Source: VRUE01 sp036271315 (lineage in GTDB: Bacteria; Actinomycetota; Thermoleophilia; Solirubrobacterales; 70-9). Taken from it: 64,000 nt of DNA. The notes beneath the pieces are model-generated. The model searched no databases and was not told the DNA's origin. It worked only from the letters and a program-made list of their open reading frames with translations. The position numbers and the translations under genes are program-made. Within the stretch, counting starts at the first letter, position 1. Each line of letters starts with the position of its first letter. Below are positions 8,352-18,313 of the stretch, piece after piece. The DNA lies in contig DATBAV010000003.1 of the NCBI GenBank assembly GCA_036271315.1, positions 86,216-150,215 of the forward strand, read 5' to 3'.

Positions 8352-9540
8352 CGCGCAGGGCCTCCACGCCGGGCAGCTTCTTTCCCTCCAAGAGCTCCAA
8401 GGATGCTCCTCCTCCGGTCGATAGCCAGTCAACTTCGTCGGCAAGTCCGAACTGCTGCAGGGCGGCAACCGAGTCGCCGCCGCCGATCACGGTCGTGCCG
8501 GGCGCGTTCGCGACCGCCTCGGCGACGGCGCGCGTGCCGGCGGCAAACGGCGCCAGCTCGAAGGCACCCATCGGGCCGTTCCAGAGCACCGTGCCAGCGG
8601 CGGCGATCCGCTCGGCGTAGGCGGCGGCGCTGCGTGGGCCAATGTCGAGGCCCATCCAGCCGTCGGGAACCTCGACGCCGTCGCTCGCGCGTACCTCGGT
8701 CGTGGCATCGAACGCCTCGCCCAAGACCAGGTCGACCGGCAGGCGCAGCTCGCAGTCGGAGTCCTCGGACTGCGCCAGCGCCTTGCCCGCCAGCTCCACC
8801 CCCTCCTCCTCGACCAGCGAGTTGCCGGTGGCGATGCCCTGGGCGCGGAAGAAGCTGAAGCACATCGCGCCGCCGATCAGGATCTCGTCGGCGATCTCGA
8901 GGAAGCGGTCTATCACCCCAACCTTGTCGGTGACCTTGGCGCCGCCGAGGACGACGACTAGGGGCCGCGCCGGCGACTCGACCACGCGAGTCAGCTCGGT
9001 CACCTCCTGCTCGAGCAGCAGCCCGACAAAGCCCGGCAACAAGTCAGCCACGCCGGCGGTGCTGGCGTGAGCGCGGTGGGCGGCGCCGAAGGCGTCGTTG
9101 ACGTAGAGGTCGGCGAGCGCGGCGAGGTCGGCTGCCAGCGCCGGATCGTTCTCGGTCTCCCCCGGCTCGAAGCGCACGTTCTCGAGCAGCAGCACGTCGC
9201 GCGATCCCAGTCCTTCCGCCAGCGCCTTGACCTCGTCGCCGACCACGGTGGGCGCCTGCTGGACCGGCGCCCCGAGCAGCTCCGCCAGGTGTTCGCCGAC
9301 CGGCTGCATCGAGAGCTCCGACACGACCTGGCCCTTCGGCCGCCCTAGGTGGGAGACCAGGACCAGCGAGGCGCCGTGCTCGCGCAGCGATTCGATCGTC
9401 GGCAGCGCCGCGCGGATGCGGGTGTCGTCGGCGACCTTGCCACCGTCGAGCGGCACGTTGAAGTCGACCCTCACGAGCACGCGCTTGCCGGCGACATCGA
9501 TGTCGCGAATTGATTTCTTGCGGAAGGTAGCGGCAGCCAT
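8344..9540 (-). CDS. pgk: Phosphoglycerate kinase
   Basis: Makes ATP from 1,3-bisphosphoglycerate. RVDFNVPLDGG near the N-terminus, VSHLGRPKG, LENVRFEPGE, LGGAKVTDK and the C-terminal GGGDSVAAL nucleotide motif are all present, over about 398 residues. I take ATG 9540 (MAAATFRKK); GTG 9546 is the alternative. No good ribosome-binding site precedes it. The start codon and first six codons form one arm of a large near-palindrome whose other arm begins right after the gap stop, so ribosome access could be regulated. It overlaps tpiA by 8 bases. Confidence 0.95.
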   Translation of the reverse strand: MAAATFRKKSIRDIDVAGKRVLVRVDFNVPLDGGKVADDTRIRAALPTIESLREHGASLVLVSHLGRPKGQVVSELSMQPVGEHLAELLGAPVQQAPTVVGDEVKALAEGLGSRDVLLLENVRFEPGETENDPALAADLAALADLYVNDAFGAAHRAHASTAGVADLLPGFVGLLLEQEVTELTRVVESPARPLVVVLGGAKVTDKVGVIDRFLEIADEILIGGAMCFSFFRAQGIATGNSLVEEEGVELAGKALAQSEDSDCELRLPVDLVLGEAFDATTEVRASDGVEVPDGWMGLDIGPRSAAAYAERIAAAGTVLWNGPMGAFELAPFAAGTRAVAEAVANAPGTTVIGGGDSVAALQQFGLADEVDWLSTGGGASLELLEGKKLPGVEALRDA

Positions 9541-9701
9541 TTCCACGCAATCAGCCAGGAAATGACGAGAGCCAGGCGTCGCCAGGCAAGGACGCAGGGA
9601 GTCCGAATAGCAGTGCTATTCGGACGACTGAGGACGCAGTATGGCGGCGATCTGGGTCCGTCATTTACGGCTGAGGGCTGGAAATGGCTGCCGCTACCTT
9701 C
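9523..9701 (-). repeat. 179-bp near-palindrome between gap and pgk
   Basis: The outer 23 bases (9523-9545 and 9679-9701) are perfect inverse complements. Inner blocks also pair imperfectly, and the centre is a 12-bp hairpin (9601-9612 with 9614-9625). The right arm starts at the base after the gap stop codon. The left arm contains the pgk start and six codons. In the gap-pgk mRNA this would fold into a rod of some 85 pairs hiding the pgk start. Confidence 0.85.
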
Positions 9702-10706
<1,005 letters not shown>

Positions 10707-10783
10707 TCCTCAGTTCCTCCTGGACTCGTTATGGGAGATGTCTCGATCTTATGGACCGGCGCAGGCCGGCCCGCTGACAAGCT

Positions 10784-11146
10784 TCAGTCCGACCCGATGG
10801 TGATCTCTATCTCGTACCCGTCCGGGTCCTTGAGAAATGCCGAGTAGGAGCCGGAGCCATAGGAGCGACGCTCGCCGGGCTCGGAGACCACGGTGCCACC
10901 GCCGCTCATACCGCCTTCCCAGGCCGCCTTGACGGCGACGATTCCAAGCGCGGAGAAGCTGAGCAGGCCGAAACCGGCCTTCGGCTCGTGATGGGAAGCG
11001 ATGAAGAAGACGGGTTTGGCGATGCCCCAGCCGATCGTTTTGTCCTCCTCGAAGTGGCGCCGCCAGCCAAGTGGGGCAAGCAGCCCGTCGTAGAACGAGC
11101 CGCTCCGCTCGAGGTCGGAAACCTCCAGTAGGACGTGGTGAAGCAT
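10784..11146 (-). CDS. VOC-fold (glyoxalase/bleomycin-resistance type) protein
   Basis: A 120-residue single-domain protein with the vicinal-oxygen-chelate pattern: HHVLLEVSDLERSGSFYDGLLAPLGW at the start and FLKDPDGYEIEITIGSD at the end, giving the usual metal-ligand His and Glu. It resembles the small YycE-like members. The substrate is unknown. It lies between gap and the ABC exporter, in a slot where whiA or yvcK would be expected beside uvrC-rapZ. Confidence 0.85.
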   Translation of the reverse strand: MLHHVLLEVSDLERSGSFYDGLLAPLGWRRHFEEDKTIGWGIAKPVFFIASHHEPKAGFGLLSFSALGIVAVKAAWEGGMSGGGTVVSEPGERRSYGSGSYSAFLKDPDGYEIEITIGSD

Positions 11147-11175
11147 CGTGCCCGGAGGCTATACGGGCGGGCGGA

Positions 11176-11949
11176 TCAGCCGCCGCGCGGTGTCCAGCGG
11201 AAAAAGCGGATTGCCAGCAGCAGGCCGGCCACCCCCCAGATCGCGACGATCGCCAGATCGCCCCACTGCACGCTACTGCCGACGCTGCCCGGATCGTAGA
11301 CGTCGAAGAAGGCCTCGAAGAAGTGGCGGATCGGGAAGAGGTCGGCGAAGTGGATAACGCCGTTGGGCAGCTGATCGTCGGGGATGAAGATGCCGGAGAG
11401 GAAGTAGAGCGGCAGCAGCAGGGCGTTGACGATCGGCGCCGCGGCATCCTGCGAGGGGATCGCGGCGGTGAGGGCGATGCCGAGGCAGCAGAACGAGGCT
11501 GCCCCGATCAACAGGGTGACCACGATCTGAGGCAGCTGGCCCCAGGGGATCGCGACGCCGTAGAGGAGGCGGCCGATCGCCGCCATCAGCGCCAGCATCA
11601 TCAGCGCTACCACGGCCGAGTTGCCGATCCGACCGGCGATGAAGACCCAGGCCGGCATCGGCGTGCCGCGGCCGCGCTTGAGCCGGCCGTCCTCGCGGGC
11701 GATCACCAGCGACATCGCCAGCGACTGCATCGTCGCCGAGATCACCGCCAGGGTGATGATCGCCGGCACGTAGTAGGCGGTGGTCTTGATCCCGCCGCGA
11801 ACGTTCACCGTCTGCCCGCCGAAGACCGTGGCAAAGATCAGCAGCAGGATCACCGGGAACATCACGGTGAAGAAGACCGAAGCCGGGTTGCGCCAGAAGG
11901 CCTTCTGGTCGTAGCGGAACTGGTGGGCGAAAAGCGCGATCCCGCTCAC
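11176..11949 (-). CDS. ABC-2 type exporter permease
   Basis: A 257-residue membrane protein with about six hydrophobic segments (near residues 25-45, 60-80, 105-130, 140-165, 172-195 and 230-250). The ABC-2 signature region NALLLPLYFLSGIFIPDDQLP lies before the last membrane helix. The GTG start overlaps the ATPase stop by 4 bases, so the pair forms one exporter. Such pairs move drugs, lipids or polymers outward; the cargo cannot be read from the sequence. Confidence 0.9.
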   Translation of the reverse strand: MSGIALFAHQFRYDQKAFWRNPASVFFTVMFPVILLLIFATVFGGQTVNVRGGIKTTAYYVPAIITLAVISATMQSLAMSLVIAREDGRLKRGRGTPMPAWVFIAGRIGNSAVVALMMLALMAAIGRLLYGVAIPWGQLPQIVVTLLIGAASFCCLGIALTAAIPSQDAAAPIVNALLLPLYFLSGIFIPDDQLPNGVIHFADLFPIRHFFEAFFDVYDPGSVGSSVQWGDLAIVAIWGVAGLLLAIRFFRWTPRGG

Positions 11950-12806
11950 TCGGATTCCCCCTCCGCGGTGAGAGAGAGGTAGACGTCCTCGAGGTTGGGT
12001 CGGGTCACTTCCAGGCCCTCCAGCTCGAGGCCCTGCGAGATCGCCCGCTCGGTCAACTGGTGCAGATCGGCGACCGGGGTCGTCGTCTCAACCGAGACCT
12101 CCTCGCCGCCGAGCCGGTAGCTGATCGTCGTCGGCAGACTCTCGCGGTCGCCGAGATCGTCCGGCGTGCCGCTCGCAACCACCTGGCCGCGCGAGATGAT
12201 CGTCACCCGGTCGGCGAGCCGCTGCGCCTCGTCCATGTAGTGGGTGGTGAGAAAGACCGTCTTGCCGAGGTCGCGCAGGCCGGCGATCGTCTCCCAGGCC
12301 TGGCGCCGGGCCGAGGGGTCGAAGCCGGTGGTCGGCTCGTCGAGGAAGAGCAGCTCGGGGTCGCCGATCAGCGCCATGCCGACGTCGAGGCGGCGCTGCT
12401 GGCCGCCGGAGAGCTTGCTCGCCCGCACATCCGCCTTGCCGGCGAGGCCGACCAGCTCGATTACCTCGTCGACCGGCCGCGGCGCCCGGTAGTAGCCGGC
12501 GTAGAGACCGAGCGAGTCGCGCACGGTCAGGTAGGGATCGAGCCGGCAGCTCTGCAAGACGATGCCGATCCGCTCGCGCCAGGCACGGTCGCCGTGCTCG
12601 GGATCCTCGCCGAGGACTTCGATCTCCCCGCCGCTGCGCTTGCGATACCCCTCGAGGATCTCAACCGTCGTCGTCTTCCCCGCCCCGTTGGGACCGAGAA
12701 AGGCGAAGACCTCACCGGCCTGCACCTCGAGGTCGATCCCCCGCACGGCCTCGAACTCCCCATAGCTCTTGCGCAGCCCGCGGATGGATATGACGGCGTC
12801 GCCCAA
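11946..12806 (-). CDS. ABC exporter ATP-binding protein (DrrA-like)
   Basis: A 286-residue ATPase with Walker A GPNGAGKTTTVEIL, Q-loop VLQSCRLDPYLTV, signature LSGGQQRRLDVGMALIGDP, Walker B LLFLDEPTTGFDP and H-loop LTTHYMDEA. A roughly 80-residue C-terminal extension of the DrrA/CcmA kind follows. It energises the permease encoded immediately downstream (4-base overlap). The ATG at 12806 gives the normal MGDAVISIRGLRKSYG start. Confidence 0.93.
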   Translation of the reverse strand: MGDAVISIRGLRKSYGEFEAVRGIDLEVQAGEVFAFLGPNGAGKTTTVEILEGYRKRSGGEIEVLGEDPEHGDRAWRERIGIVLQSCRLDPYLTVRDSLGLYAGYYRAPRPVDEVIELVGLAGKADVRASKLSGGQQRRLDVGMALIGDPELLFLDEPTTGFDPSARRQAWETIAGLRDLGKTVFLTTHYMDEAQRLADRVTIISRGQVVASGTPDDLGDRESLPTTISYRLGGEEVSVETTTPVADLHQLTERAISQGLELEGLEVTRPNLEDVYLSLTAEGESE

Positions 12807-12866
12807 AGCCCGGCGATTCTATGGATGCCCGGAAGCCCGGGTTATTCGGCTCCGCTGTGATCGAGC

Positions 12867-12973
12867 GGCGTCGGTAGGGCCTCCGAACGTTTTGCGCCGC
12901 TGGCCCTAAAGCATTCTCGGACGGCAGCAGGCGATCCAGCCAGTCAGGCGAGTGAGGAGGCCCTACCGACGCC
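12867..12973. repeat. 18-bp perfect inverted repeat between rapZ and the ABC genes
   Basis: Arms 12867-12884 and 12956-12973 are perfect inverse complements of 18 bases around a 71-base loop. The element fills most of the 189-base gap between the rapZ stop (12996) and the exporter ATPase start (12806). It may end the uvrC-rapZ transcript. Nothing else recognisable lies in this gap. Confidence 0.75.
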
Positions 12974-12995
12974 CGCCCCTTAAGAGTGAAGCCCG

Positions 12996-13901
12996 CTACC
13001 CCACCTCGGTATCGCGGTGCTTCAGATGCACCACCACATCCTCGCGCCCCTCCAGCTCGCGGCGGATGCGGTCGGCGACGGTGATCGAGCGGTGGCGGCC
13101 GCCGGTGCAGCCGATCGCGATCGTCAGGTGGCTCTTGCCCTCGGCCACGTAGGCGGGGACGAGGAAGTCGAGCAGCGGCAGCAGCCGCCCGTAGAACTCG
13201 CCGGCTTGGGTCCCGGACTCGACGTACTCGCGGACCCGCTCGTCGAGCCCGGTCAGCGGGCGCAGGTCGTCGACGTAGTGCGGGTTGGGCAGGAAGCGCA
13301 CGTCGAGGGTGAGGTCGGCATCGTGGGGCGGCCCGTTCTTGAAGCCGAAGGTGAGCAGGGTCAGCGCCATCTTGCCGGTCTCGTGGTGGTCGAGCATGTC
13401 CTCGGCGATCCGCCGCCGCAGCATCGCCCCGGTCAGGCTGCCGGTGTCCATGACGATGTCGGCGCGCTCGCGCAGCGGCGCCAGCAGCTCGCGCTCGGCG
13501 CGAATTCCATCGACGATCCGGCCTTCCGGCGCCAGCGGGTGGCGGCGGCGCGTCTCCTTATAGCGGTCGACCAGCGTCTCCTCGTCGGCCTCGAGGAAGA
13601 GCACGGTCGGTTTCAGGCCCTCGGCCTCGAGGTCGTCGAGCACCTGCAGCAGGTCGTCGAAGTAGTCGCCACCGCGCACGTCGGAGACGACCGCGGCGCA
13701 CTCAACCCCGCTGCCCTCGTGGCGGAAGAGCTCGCCGAGGCTGCCGATCATCCGCGGTGGCAGGTTGTCGACGCAGAAGTAGCCGCCGTCCTCGAAGGCG
13801 GCGATCGCTTCCGACTTGCCGGCGCCGGAGTGGCCGGTGATCACGACCAGCTCCACCTCGCGCCCGGCCTTTGCCTCCGCCGCCTCTTTCGTGCTCGCCA
13901 T
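12996..13901 (-). CDS. rapZ: RapZ-family nucleotide-binding protein (YvcJ type)
   Basis: A 301-residue P-loop protein: VVITGHSGAGKSEAIAAFED near residue 20, LPPRMIG and FLEADEETLVDRYKETRRRHPL mid-protein, and the C-terminal IGCTGGRHRSITVADRI motif typical of RapZ/YvcJ. E. coli RapZ adapts the sRNA GlmZ for RNase E; the actinobacterial role is less clear. Its ATG overlaps the uvrC stop by one base (TGATG). In most actinobacteria yvcK and whiA follow; here they do not. Confidence 0.92.
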   Translation of the reverse strand: MASTKEAAEAKAGREVELVVITGHSGAGKSEAIAAFEDGGYFCVDNLPPRMIGSLGELFRHEGSGVECAAVVSDVRGGDYFDDLLQVLDDLEAEGLKPTVLFLEADEETLVDRYKETRRRHPLAPEGRIVDGIRAERELLAPLRERADIVMDTGSLTGAMLRRRIAEDMLDHHETGKMALTLLTFGFKNGPPHDADLTLDVRFLPNPHYVDDLRPLTGLDERVREYVESGTQAGEFYGRLLPLLDFLVPAYVAEGKSHLTIAIGCTGGRHRSITVADRIRRELEGREDVVVHLKHRDTEVG

Positions 13902-15799
13902 CAGCCCGTCCTGTTGAGTTGCTCGTGGATCTCGCGGGCTACCTTGCCAGGCAGGCCGGGCACCATTTCCAGTTCCTCGCGAGTGGCGGCGAGGAAGCGC
14001 TCTGGGGAGCCGAAATGCTGCAGCAGCGCACGCTTGCGGACCGGCCCGATCCCCTTCAGCTCGTCGAGCACCGAGCCGGTCATCGCCCGGTCGCGACGAC
14101 CGCGGTGGTGTTCGATCGCGAAGCGGTGCGCCTCGTCGCGCACCCGCTGCAGCAGCTTCGATGCCTCCGAGTCGGCGGCGAGGTCGACCGGCTCCGAGCG
14201 TCCCGGCACGTAAACCTCCTCCTCGCGCTTGGCGAGGCTGATCACGGTCACGCCGCGATCGACGAAGGGCTTCAGCGCCCGCATCCCCGCCGCCAGCTGA
14301 CCCTTGCCGCCGTCGATCATGATCAGCGCCGGCAGGGCGGAGAAGCTGGCGTCGCGCTTGCTGTCGTGCGGCGAAAGGTCGACCTGCTCGAGGTAGCGGT
14401 TCATCCGCCGCCCCAGGACCTCTTCCATCGAGGCGAAGTCGTCGGGACCGTCGCCGCGCCCTTCTCCACTTTCACCGCGCACGCGGAAGCGCCGGTAGTC
14501 GGACTTCTTGGTCGCACCCCCCTCGAACACCACCATCGAGGCAACGGTGTGCTCGCCGCCGATGTTGGAGATGTCGAAGCCCTCGATCCGCACCGGCAGG
14601 TCGGCCATGCCAAGCGCATCGCGCAGGCTGGCCAGCGACTCGACTCGGCGCTGGCGGCGGTGCTCGCGGCGCAGCCGGTCCTGGTCGAGGGCAAGCTTGG
14701 CGTTGCGCTCGGCCAGCTCGCGCAGGCGCCGCTTGTCGCCGCGCTCGGCGACCCGTACCTCGACCGCGCTGCCGCGGCGCTCGCTCAGCGCCGCTTCGAG
14801 CAGCTCGACCCGCTCGCTCAGGTAGGGGCCGACGATCACCGTGCGCGGCATCGCCGGCGAAGCCGAGTAGTACTGGCCGACGAACTCCTCGGCGACCTCG
14901 GCGAGGTCGCGTTCGGCCTGGTTGTCGAGGTAGAAGCTCTGGCGCTCGGCGAGGATGCCGTCGCGCACCTGGAAGACCTGGGCGTTGGCGTCCTGTCCCT
15001 CGGCGGCGACCCCGATCAGGTCGGCGGTGCCGACCGTGCCGCCAGCGACCCGCTGGCGCTCGAACAGCGAGGAGATCGCCGCCAAGCGATCGCGATGCAG
15101 GGCGGCGCGCTCGAACTCGTGCCGCCCCGCCGCCGCCTCCATCTTCTCCCGCTCGTCAGCCTCGACCTGGCGGTAGCGGCCGGAGAGGAAGTCGACGATC
15201 GCATCGATGTTGTGGCGGTACTCCTCCCGGCTGACGTAGCCGACGCAGGGCGCCCCGCAGCGCTTGATGTAGTAGTCGAGGCAGGGGCTGCCGGAGCGCC
15301 GGCCGGGCTCGCTGCCCTCGCAGGTGCGGAACTGGAAGAGCTTGCCGAGCAAGTCGAGCGTCTCGCGCACCCGCTTGGCGCTGGAGAAGGGACCGAAGTA
15401 GGCGCGGCCGGCGCGGTGCTTCTCGCGAGTGAAGTAGACCCGCGGGTAGTCCTCGTCGAGGCTGACACAGACGTAGGGGTAGGACTTGTCGTCGCGCAGG
15501 CGGATGTTGAAGCGCGGCCGGTGGCGCTTGATGAACGTCTGCTCGGTCAACAGCGCCTCGGCCTCGGTCGAGGTGGCGAGGAACTCGATGCGCTCGACAC
15601 GCGAGGTCATCCGGCCCTCGCCCTTGGCCGAGAAGTGCGAGTTGACCCGCTTGCGGATCGAGCGCGCCTTGCCGACGTAGAGGGTCTCGCCCTCGGCGCC
15701 GTGAAAGAGGTAGACGCCCGGCGAATCGGGCAGCTGGCGTCGCTGCTGGGCGATCCGTTCCGCCCGCGAGAGCTCGCTGTCGTCCCCGCCGTTGCTCAT
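13901..15799 (-). CDS. uvrC: UvrABC excinuclease subunit C
   Basis: Makes both incisions around a DNA lesion. The 632-residue protein has an N-terminal GIY-YIG nuclease (PGVYLFHGAEGETLYVGKARSIRKRV), a Cys-rich segment (GSPCLDYYIKRCGAPCVGYV), a UVR motif region, the RNase-H-like half with IEGFDISNIGGEHTVASMVVFEGG and IMIDGGKGQL, and a C-terminal helix-hairpin-helix pair (LDELKGIGPVRKRALLQHFG). It heads the uvrC-rapZ unit; the divergent enoyl-CoA hydratase begins 75 bases away. Confidence 0.97.
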   Translation of the reverse strand: MSNGGDDSELSRAERIAQQRRQLPDSPGVYLFHGAEGETLYVGKARSIRKRVNSHFSAKGEGRMTSRVERIEFLATSTEAEALLTEQTFIKRHRPRFNIRLRDDKSYPYVCVSLDEDYPRVYFTREKHRAGRAYFGPFSSAKRVRETLDLLGKLFQFRTCEGSEPGRRSGSPCLDYYIKRCGAPCVGYVSREEYRHNIDAIVDFLSGRYRQVEADEREKMEAAAGRHEFERAALHRDRLAAISSLFERQRVAGGTVGTADLIGVAAEGQDANAQVFQVRDGILAERQSFYLDNQAERDLAEVAEEFVGQYYSASPAMPRTVIVGPYLSERVELLEAALSERRGSAVEVRVAERGDKRRLRELAERNAKLALDQDRLRREHRRQRRVESLASLRDALGMADLPVRIEGFDISNIGGEHTVASMVVFEGGATKKSDYRRFRVRGESGEGRGDGPDDFASMEEVLGRRMNRYLEQVDLSPHDSKRDASFSALPALIMIDGGKGQLAAGMRALKPFVDRGVTVISLAKREEEVYVPGRSEPVDLAADSEASKLLQRVRDEAHRFAIEHHRGRRDRAMTGSVLDELKGIGPVRKRALLQHFGSPERFLAATREELEMVPGLPGKVAREIHEQLNRTG

Positions 15800-15874
15800 G
15801 GGTCAAAGAGTAGGCTCCTGGCCACCCGGCCAAGGTGACCCGCCGGTGAAGACTTCCCAGACACGGAGAGCGAG

Positions 15875-16708
15875 ATGACAACCCCCGCAGCCCTGACCAG
15901 CGCCCCGCCCGAGCTGAACACGCTGAAGATCGAGATCGACGGCGATATCGGGACGCTCACCCTCGACCGCCCCGATGCCTTCAACGCGATGAGCCCGGAG
16001 ATGATCGGCGAGATGACCGTCGCCTTCGCCTGGCTCGCCGACCGGGCGCCGATCCGGGCGCTGATCGTCACCGGTTCGGGCAAGGCCTTCTGCGCCGGCG
16101 GCGACGTCACCTGGTTCCAGAAGGGCGTCGAGGAAGAGGAGATCGACCTGCCCTCGGAAGTGCGCCGCGGCGCCGAGGCGCTGCACGCGGCGATCGTCGA
16201 CCTGCGCCGGATCCCCTACCCGGTGATCTGCGCCGTCAACGGCCCGGCTGCCGGCGCCGGCTTCTCGCTGGCGCTTGCCTGCGACATCCGCATCGCCTCC
16301 GAGTCCGCCTTCTTCGCCCCCGCCTACGGTCGCATCGGCGCCTCGCCCGACGGCGGCATGACCTACTTCCTGCCCCGCGTGGTCGGGCCGAGCCGGGCGC
16401 TGGAACTGCTGCTCGAGGATCCCAACATGAAGGCCCAGGACGCGCTCGCCGAGCGGATCGTGACCGAGGTCGTCGCGCCCGACGAGCTGATCGGGGCGGC
16501 GCGGGACAAGGCCGAGAAGCTGGCGGCCAAGGCCCCCCACTACGTGCGCATGGCGAAGGCGCTGGCCAACACCAGCATCGAGCACACCCTGACCGAGCAC
16601 CTACAGCTGGAGCGCCACGGCATCGCCGACAGCATGGCGACCGAGGACCTGCGCAACGGCGTTGAGGCCTTCTTCGGCGGCGGCACGCCGGAGTTCCACG
16701 GCCGCTGA
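15875..16708 (+). CDS. Enoyl-CoA hydratase/isomerase family protein
   Basis: A 277-residue crotonase-fold enzyme. The oxyanion-hole segments are GSGKAFCAGGDVTWF and GPAAGAGFSLALACDIRIAS, and the catalytic-acid region is GRIGASPDGGMTYFLPRVVG. Crotonases act on acyl-CoA thioesters, typically in fatty-acid beta-oxidation. GGAGA lies 5 bases before the ATG. No other beta-oxidation gene is adjacent apart from the MaoC-like hydratase 2 kb away, so the exact substrate is open. Confidence 0.9.
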   Translation: MTTPAALTSAPPELNTLKIEIDGDIGTLTLDRPDAFNAMSPEMIGEMTVAFAWLADRAPIRALIVTGSGKAFCAGGDVTWFQKGVEEEEIDLPSEVRRGAEALHAAIVDLRRIPYPVICAVNGPAAGAGFSLALACDIRIASESAFFAPAYGRIGASPDGGMTYFLPRVVGPSRALELLLEDPNMKAQDALAERIVTEVVAPDELIGAARDKAEKLAAKAPHYVRMAKALANTSIEHTLTEHLQLERHGIADSMATEDLRNGVEAFFGGGTPEFHGR

Positions 16709-16783
16709 ACCGGAGACGAATCCCCCGCGTATGCAGGTACAGTCTTCCCCGAGCATTCGCCCCCCAGGAAAGGACTCCCAGTC

Positions 16784-17245
16784 ATGAAGAAGGTCGGCGC
16801 ATTTCTAGTCCTGGCCATCGCGGCACTAGCCCTGGTCGCCTGCGGCAGCAGCAGTAGCGACAGCAGCTCGAGCACGACGGAAACCAGCGGAGGCGAAAGC
16901 CAGGCCGAGCAGGGCGGCGCGGCAAAGGAAGAAAGCAGCAGCGCGGGCAGCGGCTCGTCCTCGACCCTCAAGTTCGAAGCCGACCCCAAGGGCGAACTTG
17001 CCTACACCTCCACCAGCGAGACCGCCAAGGCGGGCAAAGTGACGGTCGAATTCAAAAACCCGCAGTCGCTCACCCACGACGTGGCGATCGAAAACGCCAA
17101 CGGCGAAGAAATCGGCGCCACCGAACTGATCGCCGACGGCTCCGACACCACGACCGTCGACCTCAAACCCGGCACCTACACCTACTTCTGCACCGTGCCC
17201 GGTCACCGCGAAGCGGGCATGGAAGGCACGCTCACCGTCAAGTAG
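16784..17245 (+). CDS. Cupredoxin-like (plastocyanin type) lipoprotein
   Basis: A 153-residue exported copper protein. The signal ends with LALVACGSS (lipobox), a Ser/Glu-rich linker spans about 22-62, and the cupredoxin domain carries a full type 1 copper set: His in SLTHDV, then Cys, His and Met in YFCTVPGHREAGMEG. It should be membrane-anchored outside and carry single electrons, perhaps to or from a respiratory complex. Nearly all Glu codons are GAA. The SRPBCC gene follows after 12 bases. Confidence 0.9.
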   Translation: MKKVGAFLVLAIAALALVACGSSSSDSSSSTTETSGGESQAEQGGAAKEESSSAGSGSSSTLKFEADPKGELAYTSTSETAKAGKVTVEFKNPQSLTHDVAIENANGEEIGATELIADGSDTTTVDLKPGTYTYFCTVPGHREAGMEGTLTVK

Positions 17246-17257
17246 GCGAGGTGGCAC

Positions 17258-17683
17258 GTGAGTCGCTGGGAGACAACCAGCACTCTGGAGGCCGGGGTCA
17301 GCCCGGCCTCCGTTTGGCAGAAGGCCTATGCGGACGCCGCAGCCTGGCCGAAGTGGAACGCCGAGATCAAGCGAGCCCAGCTTGACGGGCCTCTGGCGCA
17401 GGGTGCCAAGGCGAAGATCGTCTTCGGCACCGGCCTGCGCCTGCGCTTTCATGTGGTCGAGTTCGAGGACGGCCGGCTCTTCACCGACGAGTCCCGCCTG
17501 CCCGGCGCCCGCATGGGCCACCGTCATCTGGTCGAGCCGACCGAGAGCGGCAGCCGCCTCACCAACACCATCTACATTGAGGGTCCGCTGGCGCCTTTTT
17601 GGCGCCGGATCATGGGACCAGCAGCGGCGCGAGCCCTGCCCGACGCCCAGCGTGCGGCGGTCGATCTGGCGCAGGCGGCATGA
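17258..17683 (+). CDS. SRPBCC (polyketide cyclase/START-like) protein
   Basis: A 141-residue protein matching the small SRPBCC pattern: WETTSTLEAGVSPASVWQKA, then WPKWNAEIKRAQLDG, and a C-terminal amphipathic helix beginning PFWRRIMGPAAARAL. It should form a hydrophobic ligand cavity. The start is GTG with GAGG 6 bases upstream. It lies directly downstream of the cupredoxin gene and is probably co-transcribed. The ligand is not predictable. Confidence 0.75.
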   Translation: MSRWETTSTLEAGVSPASVWQKAYADAAAWPKWNAEIKRAQLDGPLAQGAKAKIVFGTGLRLRFHVVEFEDGRLFTDESRLPGARMGHRHLVEPTESGSRLTNTIYIEGPLAPFWRRIMGPAAARALPDAQRAAVDLAQAA

Positions 17684-17704
17684 GCGTGCTCGGGAAGTCC
17701 GCAA

Positions 17705-18313
17705 ATGGTTGATGGCGACATCCGTCCCCGCCTGGCGACGGCGGCCGACGCCGCAGCGATCACCTCAACGCTGAGCGCCGCCTTCGACGCCGACCCTCTC
17801 TGGAGTTGGGCCTTTCCAGACGACGAAAAGCGCCCCACGCAGTACCAAACCTTCTTCGGCCTCTTCGTCGAGAGCGCGATCCCAAACGGCTGGGTCTGGA
17901 CCATCGATCAAGCCGCCGCCGTGGCCGTATGGACGCCGCCGGGCAAGAGCGAGCTGAGCGAGGAAGCGGAGGCAAAGATCAAGCCGTTCCTCGAGGCCGA
18001 GCTTGGCGCTCACGCCGAGGCCGTGTCGCAGGTGTTCGCCTCATTCGAGGCAGCCTGCCCCGATGACGCGGACTTCTACTACCTGAGTCTTCTCGGTACC
18101 CACCCAGACCACCGTGGCCGCGGGCTCGGGATGGAGCTACTGGGCGCGAACCTGGCCCAAATCGACGCCGAGTCCATGCCCGCCTACCTGGAGTCGAGCA
18201 ACCCGGCCAACGACAGTCGCTACGAACGACTCGGATTTGAGCCGCGCACCGAGTTCTCGACCCCCGAAGGCCAGCACACCGTCACGACAATGTGGCGCAA
18301 ATCGCAGTACTAG
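17705..18313 (+). CDS. GNAT-family N-acetyltransferase
   Basis: A 202-residue acetyltransferase with the acetyl-CoA motif A LGTHPDHRGRGLGMELL near residue 137 and the following NDSRYERLGFEPRTEF strand typical of the GNAT fold. The acceptor is unknown. Its stop and the stop of the convergent HNH gene share the palindromic tetramer CTAG, a 4-base overlap. Confidence 0.85.
   Translation: MVDGDIRPRLATAADAAAITSTLSAAFDADPLWSWAFPDDEKRPTQYQTFFGLFVESAIPNGWVWTIDQAAAVAVWTPPGKSELSEEAEAKIKPFLEAELGAHAEAVSQVFASFEAACPDDADFYYLSLLGTHPDHRGRGLGMELLGANLAQIDAESMPAYLESSNPANDSRYERLGFEPRTEFSTPEGQHTVTTMWRKSQY

Noticed and set aside
9523..9701. Insertion of a MITE or other mobile element between gap and pgk
   Set aside because: No target-site duplication or transposase-like terminal motif is visible, and one arm is made of pgk coding sequence. 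A mobile origin is not excluded but is not supported.
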